DNA of 64,000 bases from Pseudomonas sp. 8AS (GTDB lineage Bacteria; Pseudomonadota; Gammaproteobacteria; Pseudomonadales; Pseudomonadaceae), in contig NZ_LR733406.1 in assembly GCF_902506505.1 (NCBI RefSeq), positions 1,884,117 through 1,948,116 on the forward strand, given 5' to 3'. The position numbers and the translations under genes were made by a program. Under the pieces are notes generated by a model that ran no database searches, was not told the origin of the DNA, and saw nothing but the letters and a program-made list of their open reading frames with translations. This document shows, in pieces, positions 35,401-43,881 of this stretch; position 1 is the stretch's first letter; each line of letters starts with the position of its first letter.

Positions 35401-35850
35401 ATGTCCCGTTACCACCTGGCGCAACTGAATATCGCCAGCATGAAGGAACCCCTGGAATCGCCGGGCATGGCCGACTTCGTCGCCAATCTGGAGCGTATCA
35501 ATGCCCTGGCCGAGAGCTCGCCGGGCTTCGTCTGGCGCCTGCAGGACGAAGCCGGCGATGCCACCGCGATTCGTCCGTTCGGCGAGCAGGTGCTGGTCAA
35601 TCTGTCGCTCTGGCAGGATGTCGAGTCGCTCGGCGACTACGTCTACAAATCCGCCCATACCGAGATGCTCAAACGGCGCAACGAATGGTTCAGCCGCCTG
35701 GGCGAGGCGCACATGGTGCTGTGGTGGGTGCCGGCCGGGCATCTGCCGGATGTGCAGGAGGCCGCCGAGCGTCTGCGTCTGCTGCGTGGGTCGGGGCCGA
35801 CGGCTCAGGCGTTCAGCTTTCGCGAGCGTTTTGCCGCCCCGGTTGCCTAG
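35401..35850 (+). CDS. DUF3291 family protein
   Basis: A 149-residue ferredoxin-like/dimeric alpha-beta barrel protein. Diagnostic segments are YHLAQLNIASMKEPLESPGM at the N-terminus and WWVPAGHLPDVQEAAERL near the end. Related folds are monooxygenases or stress proteins but no catalytic residues are assignable. A strong AAGGAGAGAG site precedes the ATG, 31 bp after the EamA stop. Confidence 0.85.
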   Translation: MSRYHLAQLNIASMKEPLESPGMADFVANLERINALAESSPGFVWRLQDEAGDATAIRPFGEQVLVNLSLWQDVESLGDYVYKSAHTEMLKRRNEWFSRLGEAHMVLWWVPAGHLPDVQEAAERLRLLRGSGPTAQAFSFRERFAAPVA

Positions 35851-35904
35851 CCCGGCACCTGAGCGGGCTGGCGCTGCCGGCCAATGCGGCTAGCATAGGC
35901 CGCC

Positions 35905-37104
35905 ATGAGCCTTTCCCTGTCCTTGTCGCAAGCCCGTCGCCTGGCCCTGGCCGCCCAGGGCTTTGGTCGTACGCCGCGCGCTGCCATCGGCCATCGCCAA
36001 TTATTGGCGCAGATCGAGCGTCTCGGCGTGCTGCAGATCGACTCGGTCAATGCCCTGGTGCGCTCGCACTACCTGCCGGGTTTCTCGCGCCTCGGCCAGT
36101 ACCGGCCCGAACTGCTCGACGAACTGGCCTGGGGCCAGCCGCGGCGCCGTGCGCTGTTCGAGTACTGGGGGCATGAAGCCTCGCTGCTACCGCTGCAGCT
36201 GTACCCGTTGCTGCGCTGGCGCATGCGCCGTGCTGCTAACGGGCAGGGCATCTACCGGCAACTGGCCGAGTTCGGCCGGCAGCAGCGCGAGGTCATCGCC
36301 CGCGTATTGCGCAGTGTGCGCGAGCAGGGCGCCCTGGGTGCCGGCAGCCTGAGCACCCGCACCGAGCGGGCCGGGCCCTGGTGGGACTGGAGCGCGGAGA
36401 AGCATGCGCTGGAGTGGCTGTTCGCCGCTGGCGAGGTGACGGTGGCCGGGCGGCGCGGCTTCGAGCGCCTGTACGATTTGCCGGAGCGGATGATCCCGGC
36501 GGCGCAGTTCGAGCATCCCGAGCTGGATGAGGGCGAGGCGCAGCGCCAGTTGCTGCTGCGTTCGGCGGACGCGCTGGGCGTGGCGACGGCGAAGGACCTG
36601 CGCGACTACTTTCGGCTGGATAGCGCCGACGCCAAGGCGCGCATCGCCGAGCTGGTCGAAGCCGGCGAGTTGCAGGGCGTTGCGGTCGAGGGCTGGACCC
36701 AGCCGGCCTACTGCCGTGGCGAGCCAAAGCTGCCGCGGCGGATCAAGGCCAGCGCGCTGCTGTCGCCCTTCGACTCGCTGATCTGGGCGCGCGAACGCAC
36801 CGAGCGGCTGTTCGACTTCCGCTACCGCCTGGAAATCTACACCCCGCAGCACAAGCGCCTGTACGGCTACTACGTGCTGCCGTTCCTGCATGACGAACGA
36901 TTGCTGGCGCGGCTCGACCTGCGCAGCGAGCGGGCGCAGGGGCGCCTGGCGGTGCATGCCATGCATGTGGAGGGTGAGCTGGACGAGGCGGCGTTGGCGG
37001 CCCTGGCTGCGCAGTTGCGGGCGCTGGCTGCCTGGCTGGGCTTGCCGGAGGTGGCCTTGAATTGCCGCTCGCCGGTGGCCGAGCGGCTGAGGGCCGTTCT
37101 GTAG
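35905..37104 (+). CDS. YcaQ-type DNA glycosylase (winged-helix, HTH_42 family)
   Basis: A 399-residue protein made of tandem winged-helix domains. Homologues YcaQ (AlkX) and AlkZ remove alkylated bases and unhook interstrand cross-links. The catalytic Q-phi-D of YcaQ is seen as Gln44-Ile-Asp46 (LGVLQIDSVN), rather than the Q-phi-Q of AlkZ. The conserved region LLSPFDSLIWARERTERLFDF lies near 285-310. Acts in the cytoplasm in alkylation repair, presumably without the biosynthetic cluster that accompanies AlkZ. No regulatory site seen. Confidence 0.87.
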   Translation: MSLSLSLSQARRLALAAQGFGRTPRAAIGHRQLLAQIERLGVLQIDSVNALVRSHYLPGFSRLGQYRPELLDELAWGQPRRRALFEYWGHEASLLPLQLYPLLRWRMRRAANGQGIYRQLAEFGRQQREVIARVLRSVREQGALGAGSLSTRTERAGPWWDWSAEKHALEWLFAAGEVTVAGRRGFERLYDLPERMIPAAQFEHPELDEGEAQRQLLLRSADALGVATAKDLRDYFRLDSADAKARIAELVEAGELQGVAVEGWTQPAYCRGEPKLPRRIKASALLSPFDSLIWARERTERLFDFRYRLEIYTPQHKRLYGYYVLPFLHDERLLARLDLRSERAQGRLAVHAMHVEGELDEAALAALAAQLRALAAWLGLPEVALNCRSPVAERLRAVL

Positions 37105-37163
37105 GGTGCGCCGTGCGCACCAAGGAGTTCTACGCGTGCCCCGGTGCGCACAGCGCACCCTAC
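37101..37163. repeat. GTAG-bounded palindromic repeat, family C copy 3
   Basis: Arms GTAGGGTGCGCCGTGCGCACC / GGTGCGCACAGCGCACCCTAC, 63 bp. Its first four bases overlap the TAG stop codon of the YcaQ-type gene, so insertion may have set the end of that frame. Confidence 0.8.
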
Positions 37164-37174
37164 AAAGCGGTTGC

Positions 37175-37927
37175 TTACTTGTTGGCGGCGATGCGCGCGC
37201 GGATATGCTCGGCACGCTCCTGGGAGGCCGGGTGCGAGTCGAACATGCTGCTTTCGCCGCCGCCCAGCTTGGCCAGCTTCTCGAAGGCGGTGACCAGGCC
37301 CTCGCGCTTGACGCCGCGCTGGGTCAGCAGGTCGAAGGAGAAGTCGTCCGCATCGGATTCCTGGGACTGGGAGAACTGCGCGTTGACCAGGGCCTCGCCC
37401 AGTTCACCGATCTGCGAGCTGGACAGGGCGGCGGCGGTGCTGTTGCCCGAGTAGGCCGCGGCATTGCGCGCCACGGAAGTGGCGTGGGCGGTCTGCATGG
37501 CCTTCTTGGTGTGGCCGAGGGCGACGTGGCCCATCTCGTGGCCGAGCACGCCTTCCACTTCGTTGTCGGTCATCAGGTCCATCAGGCCGCTGTACACGCG
37601 CACGCAACCGTTGGCCATGGCCCAGGCATTGACCTCGTCGGTCAGGTAGACCTTGTAGTTCACCGGGGTGCCGTGGATCTGGCTGCCCAGGTTGGCGGCG
37701 ATCTTGTTCAGGCGCTGGGTGTATTCGCTGTCCGCATCGGCGATGGGCGCTTCGGCGTCCATCTGCATGCAAGCCTGGTCGGCCTGGCTCTTCACTTCGG
37801 CATCGCTGAGGGTGGCGGCCTGCATGGCCATCATGCCGGTCTGCAGCATGGCGTCCGGGCTCATGTTCTGGCAGCCGCTGAGCAGGGTGGCGAAGGCGAG
37901 GGCGGAGAGGGGGAGTTGCAGTTTCAT
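37175..37927 (-). CDS. M48 family metalloprotease lipoprotein (LoiP/YggG-like)
   Basis: A 250-residue zinc protease. The N-terminus is a lipoprotein signal with lipobox LLSGC (Cys19), so it is anchored in a membrane, probably the outer. Catalytic HEMGH is at 130-134 and the third zinc ligand Glu lies in the SQESDADDF segment. E. coli LoiP cleaves outer-membrane or stress-damaged proteins. The +2 residue after Cys is Gln, not Asp, agreeing with outer-membrane sorting. Confidence 0.92.
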   Translation of the reverse strand: MKLQLPLSALAFATLLSGCQNMSPDAMLQTGMMAMQAATLSDAEVKSQADQACMQMDAEAPIADADSEYTQRLNKIAANLGSQIHGTPVNYKVYLTDEVNAWAMANGCVRVYSGLMDLMTDNEVEGVLGHEMGHVALGHTKKAMQTAHATSVARNAAAYSGNSTAAALSSSQIGELGEALVNAQFSQSQESDADDFSFDLLTQRGVKREGLVTAFEKLAKLGGGESSMFDSHPASQERAEHIRARIAANK

Positions 37928-38089
37928 CGGTCATCTTCCTTGGTGGGGTATAAGCCGCGAGTCATTCCCGGCTGGGTGGTGCTTGCAGAGCGCTGGATCA
38001 CGTTCCGGACTCAAGACACCGGAGCCCGCAGACTGCGCGAATTGTTGCACAGGTGCCTGGGGCGAGCGCTGAAACAGGTCTCACTTGGC

Positions 38090-38117
38090 GTAGCGGGCGC
38101 CGCGCGGCGCCCGCTAC
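38090..38117. repeat. GTAG-bounded perfect palindrome downstream of DAHP synthase
   Basis: 13-bp arms GTAGCGGGCGCCG / CGGCGCCCGCTAC with a 2-bp centre. It lies 11 bp after the DAHP synthase stop; it could terminate or protect that mRNA, though no T-run follows. Confidence 0.65.
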
Positions 38118-38127
38118 GTCGTGGTCT

Positions 38128-39474
38128 TCAGCGGCGTACTTGTTTGAGCGTCTCGGCAATCATGAAGGCCAGTTCCAGCGATTGGTCGGCATTCATCCGC
38201 GGGTCGCAGTGGGTGTGGTAGCGATCCGACAGGCCGGCCTCGGTGATCGGCCGCGCGCCGCCGATGCACTCGGTGACGTTCTGCCCGGTCATCTCGATAT
38301 GGATGCCGCCGGCGTAGGTGCCCTCGGCCTGGTGCACGGCGAAGAACTGCTTCACTTCGGACAGGATCTGCGCGAAGTCGCGGGTCTTGTAGCCGCTGGA
38401 GGCCTTGATGGTGTTGCCGTGCATGGGGTCTGAGCTCCACAGCACCTGCCGGCCTTCACCCTGCACCTTGCGCAGCAGGCGCGGGAAGTGGGCTTCGACC
38501 TTGTCGGCGCCCATGCGCACGATCAGGTTGAGGCGACCGGGGTCGTTGTCCGGGTTGAGGATGTCGATCAGGCGGATCAGCTCATCCGGATCCATGCTCG
38601 GGCCGACCTTGACCCCGATCGGGTTGCCGACGCCGCGCAGGAACTCGACATGGGCGCCGTCCAGCTGACGGGTGCGGTCGCCGATCCACAGCATGTGCGC
38701 GGAGCAGTCGTACCAGCCGCCGGTGAGGCTGTCCCGGCGCACGAAGGCCTGCTCGTAGTTCAGCAGCAGGGCCTCGTGGGCGGTGAAGAAGCTGACTTCG
38801 CGCAGTTGCGGCGCGCTGTCCATGCCCACCGCGCGCATGAAGGCCAGGGTCTCGTCGATGCGGTTGGCCAGTTGCTGGTACTTCTCGCTCAGGGCGGAAT
38901 TGGCGATGAAGTCCAGGTTCCACTGGTGCACCTGGTGCACGTCGGCGAAGCCGCCCTGGGCGAAGGCGCGCAGCAGGTTGAGGCTGGCGGTGGACTGGTG
39001 GTAGGCCTGCAGCAGGCGCTCCGGGTCCGGCACGCGGCTGGCGGCGTCGAAGCCGATGCCGTTGACGATATCGCCGCGATAGGCGGGCAGGGTCACGCCA
39101 TCGATGGTTTCGTCGTTGGCCGAGCGCGGCTTGGCGAACTGCCCGGCCATGCGCCCGACTTTGACCACCGGGCAGCCGGCGGCGAAGGTCATGACGATGG
39201 CCATCTGCAGCAGCACCTTGAAGGTGTCGCGGATCTTCAGGGTGGAGAACTCGGCGAAGCTTTCCGCGCAGTCACCGCCCTGCAGCAGGAAGGCGCGGCC
39301 CTGGGTGACCTCGGCGAACTGGCGGCGCAGCTCGCGCGCCTCGCCGGCGAAGACCAGCGGCGGATAGCCGGCCAGGGTCTTTTCCACCTGCTGCAGGTGG
39401 GCGGCGTCCGGGTATTGGGGTTGCTGCTGGATCGGCTTGCTTCTCCAGCTTTCGGGGCTCCAGGCTTGCGACAT
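38128..39474 (-). CDS. class II 3-deoxy-7-phosphoheptulonate synthase
   Basis: A 448-residue AroAII (plant-like) DAHP synthase joining phosphoenolpyruvate and erythrose-4-phosphate, the first shikimate-pathway step. The metal-ligand Cys69 is in [22 protein letters not shown] and DPMHGNT motifs are present. Pseudomonas has several DAHP synthases; class II forms serve aromatic amino acids or specialised phenazine-type routes; length near 450 matches the housekeeping type. Confidence 0.95.
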   Translation of the reverse strand: MSQAWSPESWRSKPIQQQPQYPDAAHLQQVEKTLAGYPPLVFAGEARELRRQFAEVTQGRAFLLQGGDCAESFAEFSTLKIRDTFKVLLQMAIVMTFAAGCPVVKVGRMAGQFAKPRSANDETIDGVTLPAYRGDIVNGIGFDAASRVPDPERLLQAYHQSTASLNLLRAFAQGGFADVHQVHQWNLDFIANSALSEKYQQLANRIDETLAFMRAVGMDSAPQLREVSFFTAHEALLLNYEQAFVRRDSLTGGWYDCSAHMLWIGDRTRQLDGAHVEFLRGVGNPIGVKVGPSMDPDELIRLIDILNPDNDPGRLNLIVRMGADKVEAHFPRLLRKVQGEGRQVLWSSDPMHGNTIKASSGYKTRDFAQILSEVKQFFAVHQAEGTYAGGIHIEMTGQNVTECIGGARPITEAGLSDRYHTHCDPRMNADQSLELAFMIAETLKQVRR

Positions 39475-39566
39475 CAGACTTCTCGGCTATCAGCGGTACA
39501 TGCAGACAGTCATGGTAACCGATCGGCCCGCGCGCGTGAGCCGATCGGCGCGATAGGCCTCTGTAT

Positions 39567-39633
39567 GTAGGAGCCAGCTTGCTGGCGATCAGCCGTTTGC
39601 GGGTGCATTGATCGCCAGCAAGCTGGCTCCTAC
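39567..39633. repeat. GTAG-bounded palindromic repeat, family D
   Basis: Arms GTAGGAGCCAGCTTGCTGGC / GCCAGCAAGCTGGCTCCTAC, continuing with GATCA / TGATC inward; 67 bp. This is the common Pseudomonas TGTAGGAGC-type REP. Single copy in the window, between DAHP synthase and the amidohydrolase. Confidence 0.85.
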
Positions 39634-39656
39634 AGGTGTGTGGCTGCTGGCTACGC

Positions 39657-41447
39657 TCAGGCGGTGGCCGGTTTGAAGCCTTGAGCAGCAGCGCTGCGCG
39701 GCAATACGTCGCGGCCCGGCAGGAAGCAGCCGAAGCCGCGCTGTTTGCCCAGCGCCTCGGGGAACCCGGCGCCGCGGCGGTAGGCGATGCGGCCGTTGAT
39801 CAGGGTGGCGTCCACGGCCGCGTCGTTGCGCTTGACCACCCGCTGCAGGCCGATGACCTCCATGGGCGCCTCATGCATGGCGTCGAGTTCATCGGTCAGC
39901 CCGGCGGGATCGACGATCACCAGGTCGGCGCGGTCGCCGACGCGGATGGTGCCGGCGTCCACGCCGATAAAGTCGGCCAGCTCGCCACTCAGGCGGTGCA
40001 CGGCGCGACCTATGTCCATGAACGGCGTGCCGACCAGTTCGGCGTCGCGCACGTACTTGAGGAAGCGCAGCGGGAAGTTGTACTGGGCAATCGAACGCAG
40101 GTGCGCGCCGGAGTCGGCGAAGCCCGGCTGGGTCCAGGGGCTGGCCAGCAGCTTGTGCATCACCGGCAGGCGCTGGTTGCCGTAGCAGGTGGTCCATTTC
40201 AGCGCCTCGCGGTACTGGCAGGCGATCTCGAAGTAGGCATCCACCGCGTCCAGGCCACGGGCCTGGCCGAGCTGCTTGAAGTTCTGCCCGACCAGGCTGG
40301 GGTCCGGGCACTCGGTTACCCAGCAGTCGGAGAAGTCGCGGTGCCACAGGCCCTTGGTGAGGATGGCCTTGACCTGCTGCTTGAACAGGGCGCGGAACTC
40401 CGGCTCCTTGACCTTGGCGTACAGCTGGTCCGGATCCTTGATATTGCGCAGGATCTCGCCGGCGCCGAACTCCTCGAAGGCGTTCACGTTGAGCCCTTCC
40501 AGGCGCAGGGTGAAGGGCGCCGGCAGGGTCTGCCAGCGGAAATGCCCGCGCAGCACTTTGTTCGCCAGCCAGCCGGAGAGACGGGTGAAACGGTGCAGCA
40601 GCGGCTGCGACTTGAGGTCCAGGGCGGTGAGCATGGTGCATTTGAGCGGCTTGCGCAGCCAGCCATGGGCCTGATACAGGAAGGCGAACACGTTGACCTT
40701 GGTTACCGCGTCCGGCGCGCCCTGCAGCACCGCGCCGCGCCGACGCAGCACGGCGAACAGGCGGGAGAACTCGCTCCAGCTGGCGAAGGTCGAGGGCAGC
40801 GGGCTGGACCAGGCGCGGTCGCCGTCCATCTTGTCCAGTTTGGTGGTCATCACCGACAGGCCGATGCAGCCGGCGTCCAGCGCCTCTTCCAGCAGCTGCT
40901 CCATGCGCTGCAGCTCGGCTTCGCTCGGTTTGATCTTGCGGGTGGCACGCTCCAGACCCATTACCGCCACGCGCAGTTCGGAGTGACCGAGGAAGGAGCT
41001 GACGTTCGGCCCCAGCGGGTGCTGGTCGTAGAAGGCGCGGTAGCCGGCGGCGTCGCGCCAGGTCTTCTTCTGTTGCAGGATCGGCAGCACGTACTCGCGC
41101 GGTACCGCCTCGACGCGGGTGAACAGGTCGGAGCAGTCCTCGGCATCGGCCAGCACCATGCTGATCGAGCAGGAGCCGATAGTCACGCTGGTCACGCCGT
41201 GGCGCACCGATTCCTTCAGCGCTGGCGCGGCGATCACTTCGGCATCGTAGTGCGAGTGGATTTCCAGGAAGCCGGGGGTCACCCATTTGCCGGCGGCGTC
41301 GAGAACTTCGGGGCAGCCGTTTTCATCCAGCGGGCTGAGGCTGACCGCATCGATGCGCCCGGCCTTGATGCCGATATGGCGCAGTGCGCCGGGCGCGCCG
41401 CTGCCGTCGAAATACAGGCCGTTCTTGATGATGATGTCATAGCTCAT
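39657..41447 (-). CDS. large amidohydrolase, N-acyl-D-amino-acid deacylase family
   Basis: A 596-residue metal-dependent hydrolase. N-terminal small barrel, then the HxH metal motif EIHSHYD (His64, His66, Asp68) and Cys93 in IGSCSIS at the place of the zinc-binding Cys of D-aminoacylase; the C-terminal GDRADLVIVDPAGL closes the composite sandwich. D-aminoacylases are about 480 residues; this belongs to the longer 570-600 group of unknown substrate. It is the last gene of a five-gene operon; its ATG overlaps the TSUP stop by four bases. It would hydrolyse an amide or acyl bond in the pathway product. Confidence 0.88.
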   Translation of the reverse strand: MSYDIIIKNGLYFDGSGAPGALRHIGIKAGRIDAVSLSPLDENGCPEVLDAAGKWVTPGFLEIHSHYDAEVIAAPALKESVRHGVTSVTIGSCSISMVLADAEDCSDLFTRVEAVPREYVLPILQQKKTWRDAAGYRAFYDQHPLGPNVSSFLGHSELRVAVMGLERATRKIKPSEAELQRMEQLLEEALDAGCIGLSVMTTKLDKMDGDRAWSSPLPSTFASWSEFSRLFAVLRRRGAVLQGAPDAVTKVNVFAFLYQAHGWLRKPLKCTMLTALDLKSQPLLHRFTRLSGWLANKVLRGHFRWQTLPAPFTLRLEGLNVNAFEEFGAGEILRNIKDPDQLYAKVKEPEFRALFKQQVKAILTKGLWHRDFSDCWVTECPDPSLVGQNFKQLGQARGLDAVDAYFEIACQYREALKWTTCYGNQRLPVMHKLLASPWTQPGFADSGAHLRSIAQYNFPLRFLKYVRDAELVGTPFMDIGRAVHRLSGELADFIGVDAGTIRVGDRADLVIVDPAGLTDELDAMHEAPMEVIGLQRVVKRNDAAVDATLINGRIAYRRGAGFPEALGKQRGFGCFLPGRDVLPRSAAAQGFKPATA

Positions 41448-42187
41448 AGCAGGCTCCAGGGCGACAGCAGCAGGGTGCCGGTGATCAGCAACAGGCAATA
41501 GATGGCAATACGGAAATGGCGCTCGTCGAAGCGGCGGTGCAGGCGCTCGCCCAGCCATACGCCGAGCAGCAGCAGCGGGGCGTAGGTCGCCACCTGTGGC
41601 AGTGCCGGCAGCAGGCGGCCGTCGAGCAGGAAGGCGATGGTCAGCAGGCTGTTGAGGGCGAACCACACCGTCACCAGGGTGGCGCGCAGGCGTGCCTTGT
41701 CCAGCGCGGTGCCGGCCAGGCCGTAGACCAGCAGCGGGCCGCCGGAAGCGAACAGGCCGTGGCTGATGCCGGCGCCCAGGGTGATGATGCGGGTCAGCCA
41801 GGTCGGCCGTACCGGCATCGCGCTGGCATGGCGCAGGCGCCACAGCTCGCGGCCGGCGAACCACAGCACCAGGGCGCCGAAGCCGACCTTGAGCGCCTGG
41901 GTGTCCAGCCAGGGCAGCAGCCAGTAGCCGAGCAGGGTGCCGGCGACCATGCCGGGCAGGATGGTGCCGAGCAGCAGGCGGCGGTCGATCATGCGCCAGT
42001 GGCGGCTGACCAGGTAGCCGGTCATGCAGATGTTCAGCGGCACCAGCACCGGCAGCAACTGGTCGATCGGCAGCAGCAATGCACCCAGCGATAAGGCGAT
42101 AACGATGCTGCCGAAGCCGGTGATGGCTTCCAAGGTGTAGGCCAGCAGGATAAAGGCGCCTAGGGCGTAGGGAGCGAAGGCCATCAA
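41444..42187 (-). CDS. TSUP (TauE/SafE) family permease
   Basis: A 247-residue inner membrane protein with about eight hydrophobic segments (EAITGFGSIVIALSLGALLL near the N-terminus and GAGISHGLFASGGPLLVYGL in the second repeat). Overlaps the SDR gene upstream and the amidohydrolase gene downstream by four bases each, so tight translational coupling is expected. It probably exports or imports an anionic product such as a sulfonate or organic acid; not determinable. Confidence 0.88.
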   Translation of the reverse strand: MMAFAPYALGAFILLAYTLEAITGFGSIVIALSLGALLLPIDQLLPVLVPLNICMTGYLVSRHWRMIDRRLLLGTILPGMVAGTLLGYWLLPWLDTQALKVGFGALVLWFAGRELWRLRHASAMPVRPTWLTRIITLGAGISHGLFASGGPLLVYGLAGTALDKARLRATLVTVWFALNSLLTIAFLLDGRLLPALPQVATYAPLLLLGVWLGERLHRRFDERHFRIAIYCLLLITGTLLLSPWSLL

Positions 42188-42966
42188 CCCATCTCCCCGG
42201 CGAAGCGCTGGCTCATCTTGCGGTAGTACAGGCTCGGCGCCAGGCGCCAGAGCAGGCTGGCCAGCCAGCTGCCGCGGTCGGGGAACAGGCGCTCCCGACG
42301 CTGCTCCAGGCCCTTGAGGATTTCCCCGGCCATCCAGTCGGCACCACGGATCCGGCCTATGGTCGAGCGCGCGTGGCCGGCCGGCTTGCCGTCGGCGCCC
42401 AGGGCGTTGCGGTCGATGGGGGTGTCGAGGAAGCTCGGGTAGACCATCAGCAGATGGAGGCCGTCACGCGCGATCTCCGCGCGCAGCACTTCGAAGGCCT
42501 GGCTCAGGGCGCTCTTTGCCGCGCAGTAGCCGGCGCGGCCGAGCACCGGCATCCAGCCGGCCATGGAGCCGATGGCGGCGACCTGGCCACGGCTCTCGCA
42601 CAGCAGCGGCAGGGCGCTCAGGGTCAGTTCCAGCGGTGCGTGGTAGTCCACCGCCATGACCTTGCGGAATACCGCCGGGTCGGTCTGCACGGTGGGCGAG
42701 CGATGGGTGATGCCGGCGTTGTTGAGCAGCACATCGAGGCGACCGAAGTGCTCGCGACAAGCCTGGAGCAGTGCGCGGTGCAACTCGGGATCGCAGATGT
42801 CGCCGGCGATGCCCAGGACTCGCGCCTCACCCAGTTCGGCAACCCGTGCGGCCAGGCCGTTGGCGTCGATATCGGTGAGCAGCAGCTGGTCGCCACGGGC
42901 ATGGCAGGCACGGGCCAAGGCCCAGCCCAGGCCGCTGGCGGCGCCAGTGATCAGCACCACGCTCAT
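42184..42966 (-). CDS. short-chain dehydrogenase/reductase
   Basis: A 260-residue classical SDR. Motifs: TGAASGLG (7-14), NNAG, catalytic Ser in IGSMAGW and Tyr-x3-Lys in GYCAAKSA. The C-terminal extension (LASLLWRLAPSLYYRKMSQR) is hydrophobic, as in fatty-alcohol or sterol-type SDRs. Within the operon it would act on an alcohol or ketone made from, or fed to, the monooxygenase. Start 42966 overlaps the BASS gene stop. Confidence 0.9.
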   Translation of the reverse strand: MSVVLITGAASGLGWALARACHARGDQLLLTDIDANGLAARVAELGEARVLGIAGDICDPELHRALLQACREHFGRLDVLLNNAGITHRSPTVQTDPAVFRKVMAVDYHAPLELTLSALPLLCESRGQVAAIGSMAGWMPVLGRAGYCAAKSALSQAFEVLRAEIARDGLHLLMVYPSFLDTPIDRNALGADGKPAGHARSTIGRIRGADWMAGEILKGLEQRRERLFPDRGSWLASLLWRLAPSLYYRKMSQRFAGEMG

Positions 42967-43880
42967 GGTGTGGCCTCCTGGGCGGATGCCGGCAGTTCCG
43001 TGCGACGTGACCACAGCCAGGCCAGGGTGAGGCCCGAGACCAGGTGCCAGCAGCCCCAGAACGCGGCGATCAGCAGCATGCCGCTGGCCTGGGGGAAGAA
43101 GGTGAAGATGATCACCAGGCCCAGGGCCGAATTCTGGATGCCGACCTCCAGGGTGATGGCGCGGCGGTCGGCGACCGGCAGGCCTGCCAGGCCTGCACTG
43201 CCATAGCCGATCAGCAGGGCCAGGGCGTTGTGCGCCACCACCAGCCAGAAGAACAGGTGGAAGTGTTCAAGGAACTGTTCGAAGTTGCGGCTGAAGGCCA
43301 GGCCGACGAACACCAGCATCACCAGCAGAGCGAAGATGCGCAGTGGCTTTTCCACCTTGAGGGTGAGCAGGGGGAAGCGCCGGCCGATCATCATGCCCAG
43401 CACCAGGGGCACGCCCAGCACCAGCAACACCATCAGCAGCAGGCTCAGGGGCTGGATCGAGATTTCGGTGAGCAGGGCGCGGGTGTGCGGGTTGAGCCAG
43501 GCATAGAAGGTGAAGTTGAGCGGCGTGAGCACGCTGGCCGCCAGGCTGGAAACGGCGGTCATGCTCACCGAAACCGCCACGTTGCCACGGGCCATCCAGG
43601 TCATGATGTTGGAGAAGCTGCCACCGGGGCAGGCCGCCACCAGCATCATGCCCAGGGCCAGTTGCGGCTCCACGCGCAGCGCCCAGCAGACCAGGCAGGT
43701 CAGTGCCGGCAGCAGCAGAAACTGCGCCAGCAGGCCGATCAGCGGTGCCTTGGGCTCGCGCACGATGCGGCGGAAGTCCTCGGCGCGCAGGTCGAGGGAA
43801 ACGCCGAACATCATCACCGCCAGAATGACGTTGATCAGGATCAGGCTGGAGGGGTCGAACTGGATCTGTACCTCGCCCAT
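42963..43880 (-). CDS. bile acid:sodium symporter (BASS) family transporter
   Basis: A 305-residue transporter with about ten helices. Typical BASS segments: ILAVMMFGVSLDLRAEDF near the N-terminus and AACPGGSFSNIMTWMARGNV carrying the family's Gly/Ser/Asn crossover region. It should import a sodium-coupled organic anion (bile acids, sterol conjugates, pantoate, sulfated or keto acids in homologues). Start at 43880 lies one base before the monooxygenase stop codon region; the gene is second in the operon. Confidence 0.9.
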   Translation of the reverse strand: MGEVQIQFDPSSLILINVILAVMMFGVSLDLRAEDFRRIVREPKAPLIGLLAQFLLLPALTCLVCWALRVEPQLALGMMLVAACPGGSFSNIMTWMARGNVAVSVSMTAVSSLAASVLTPLNFTFYAWLNPHTRALLTEISIQPLSLLLMVLLVLGVPLVLGMMIGRRFPLLTLKVEKPLRIFALLVMLVFVGLAFSRNFEQFLEHFHLFFWLVVAHNALALLIGYGSAGLAGLPVADRRAITLEVGIQNSALGLVIIFTFFPQASGMLLIAAFWGCWHLVSGLTLAWLWSRRTELPASAQEATP

Positions 43881-43881
43881 C

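Noticed and set aside
39636..41501. 621-codon frame opposite the amidohydrolase
   Set aside because: Shadow frame; the amidohydrolase strand has metal motifs and operon overlaps.
41448..41864. N-terminal extension of the amidohydrolase in the same frame
   Set aside because: It lies entirely inside the TSUP gene; the ATG at 41447 has family-like sequence from its first residue.
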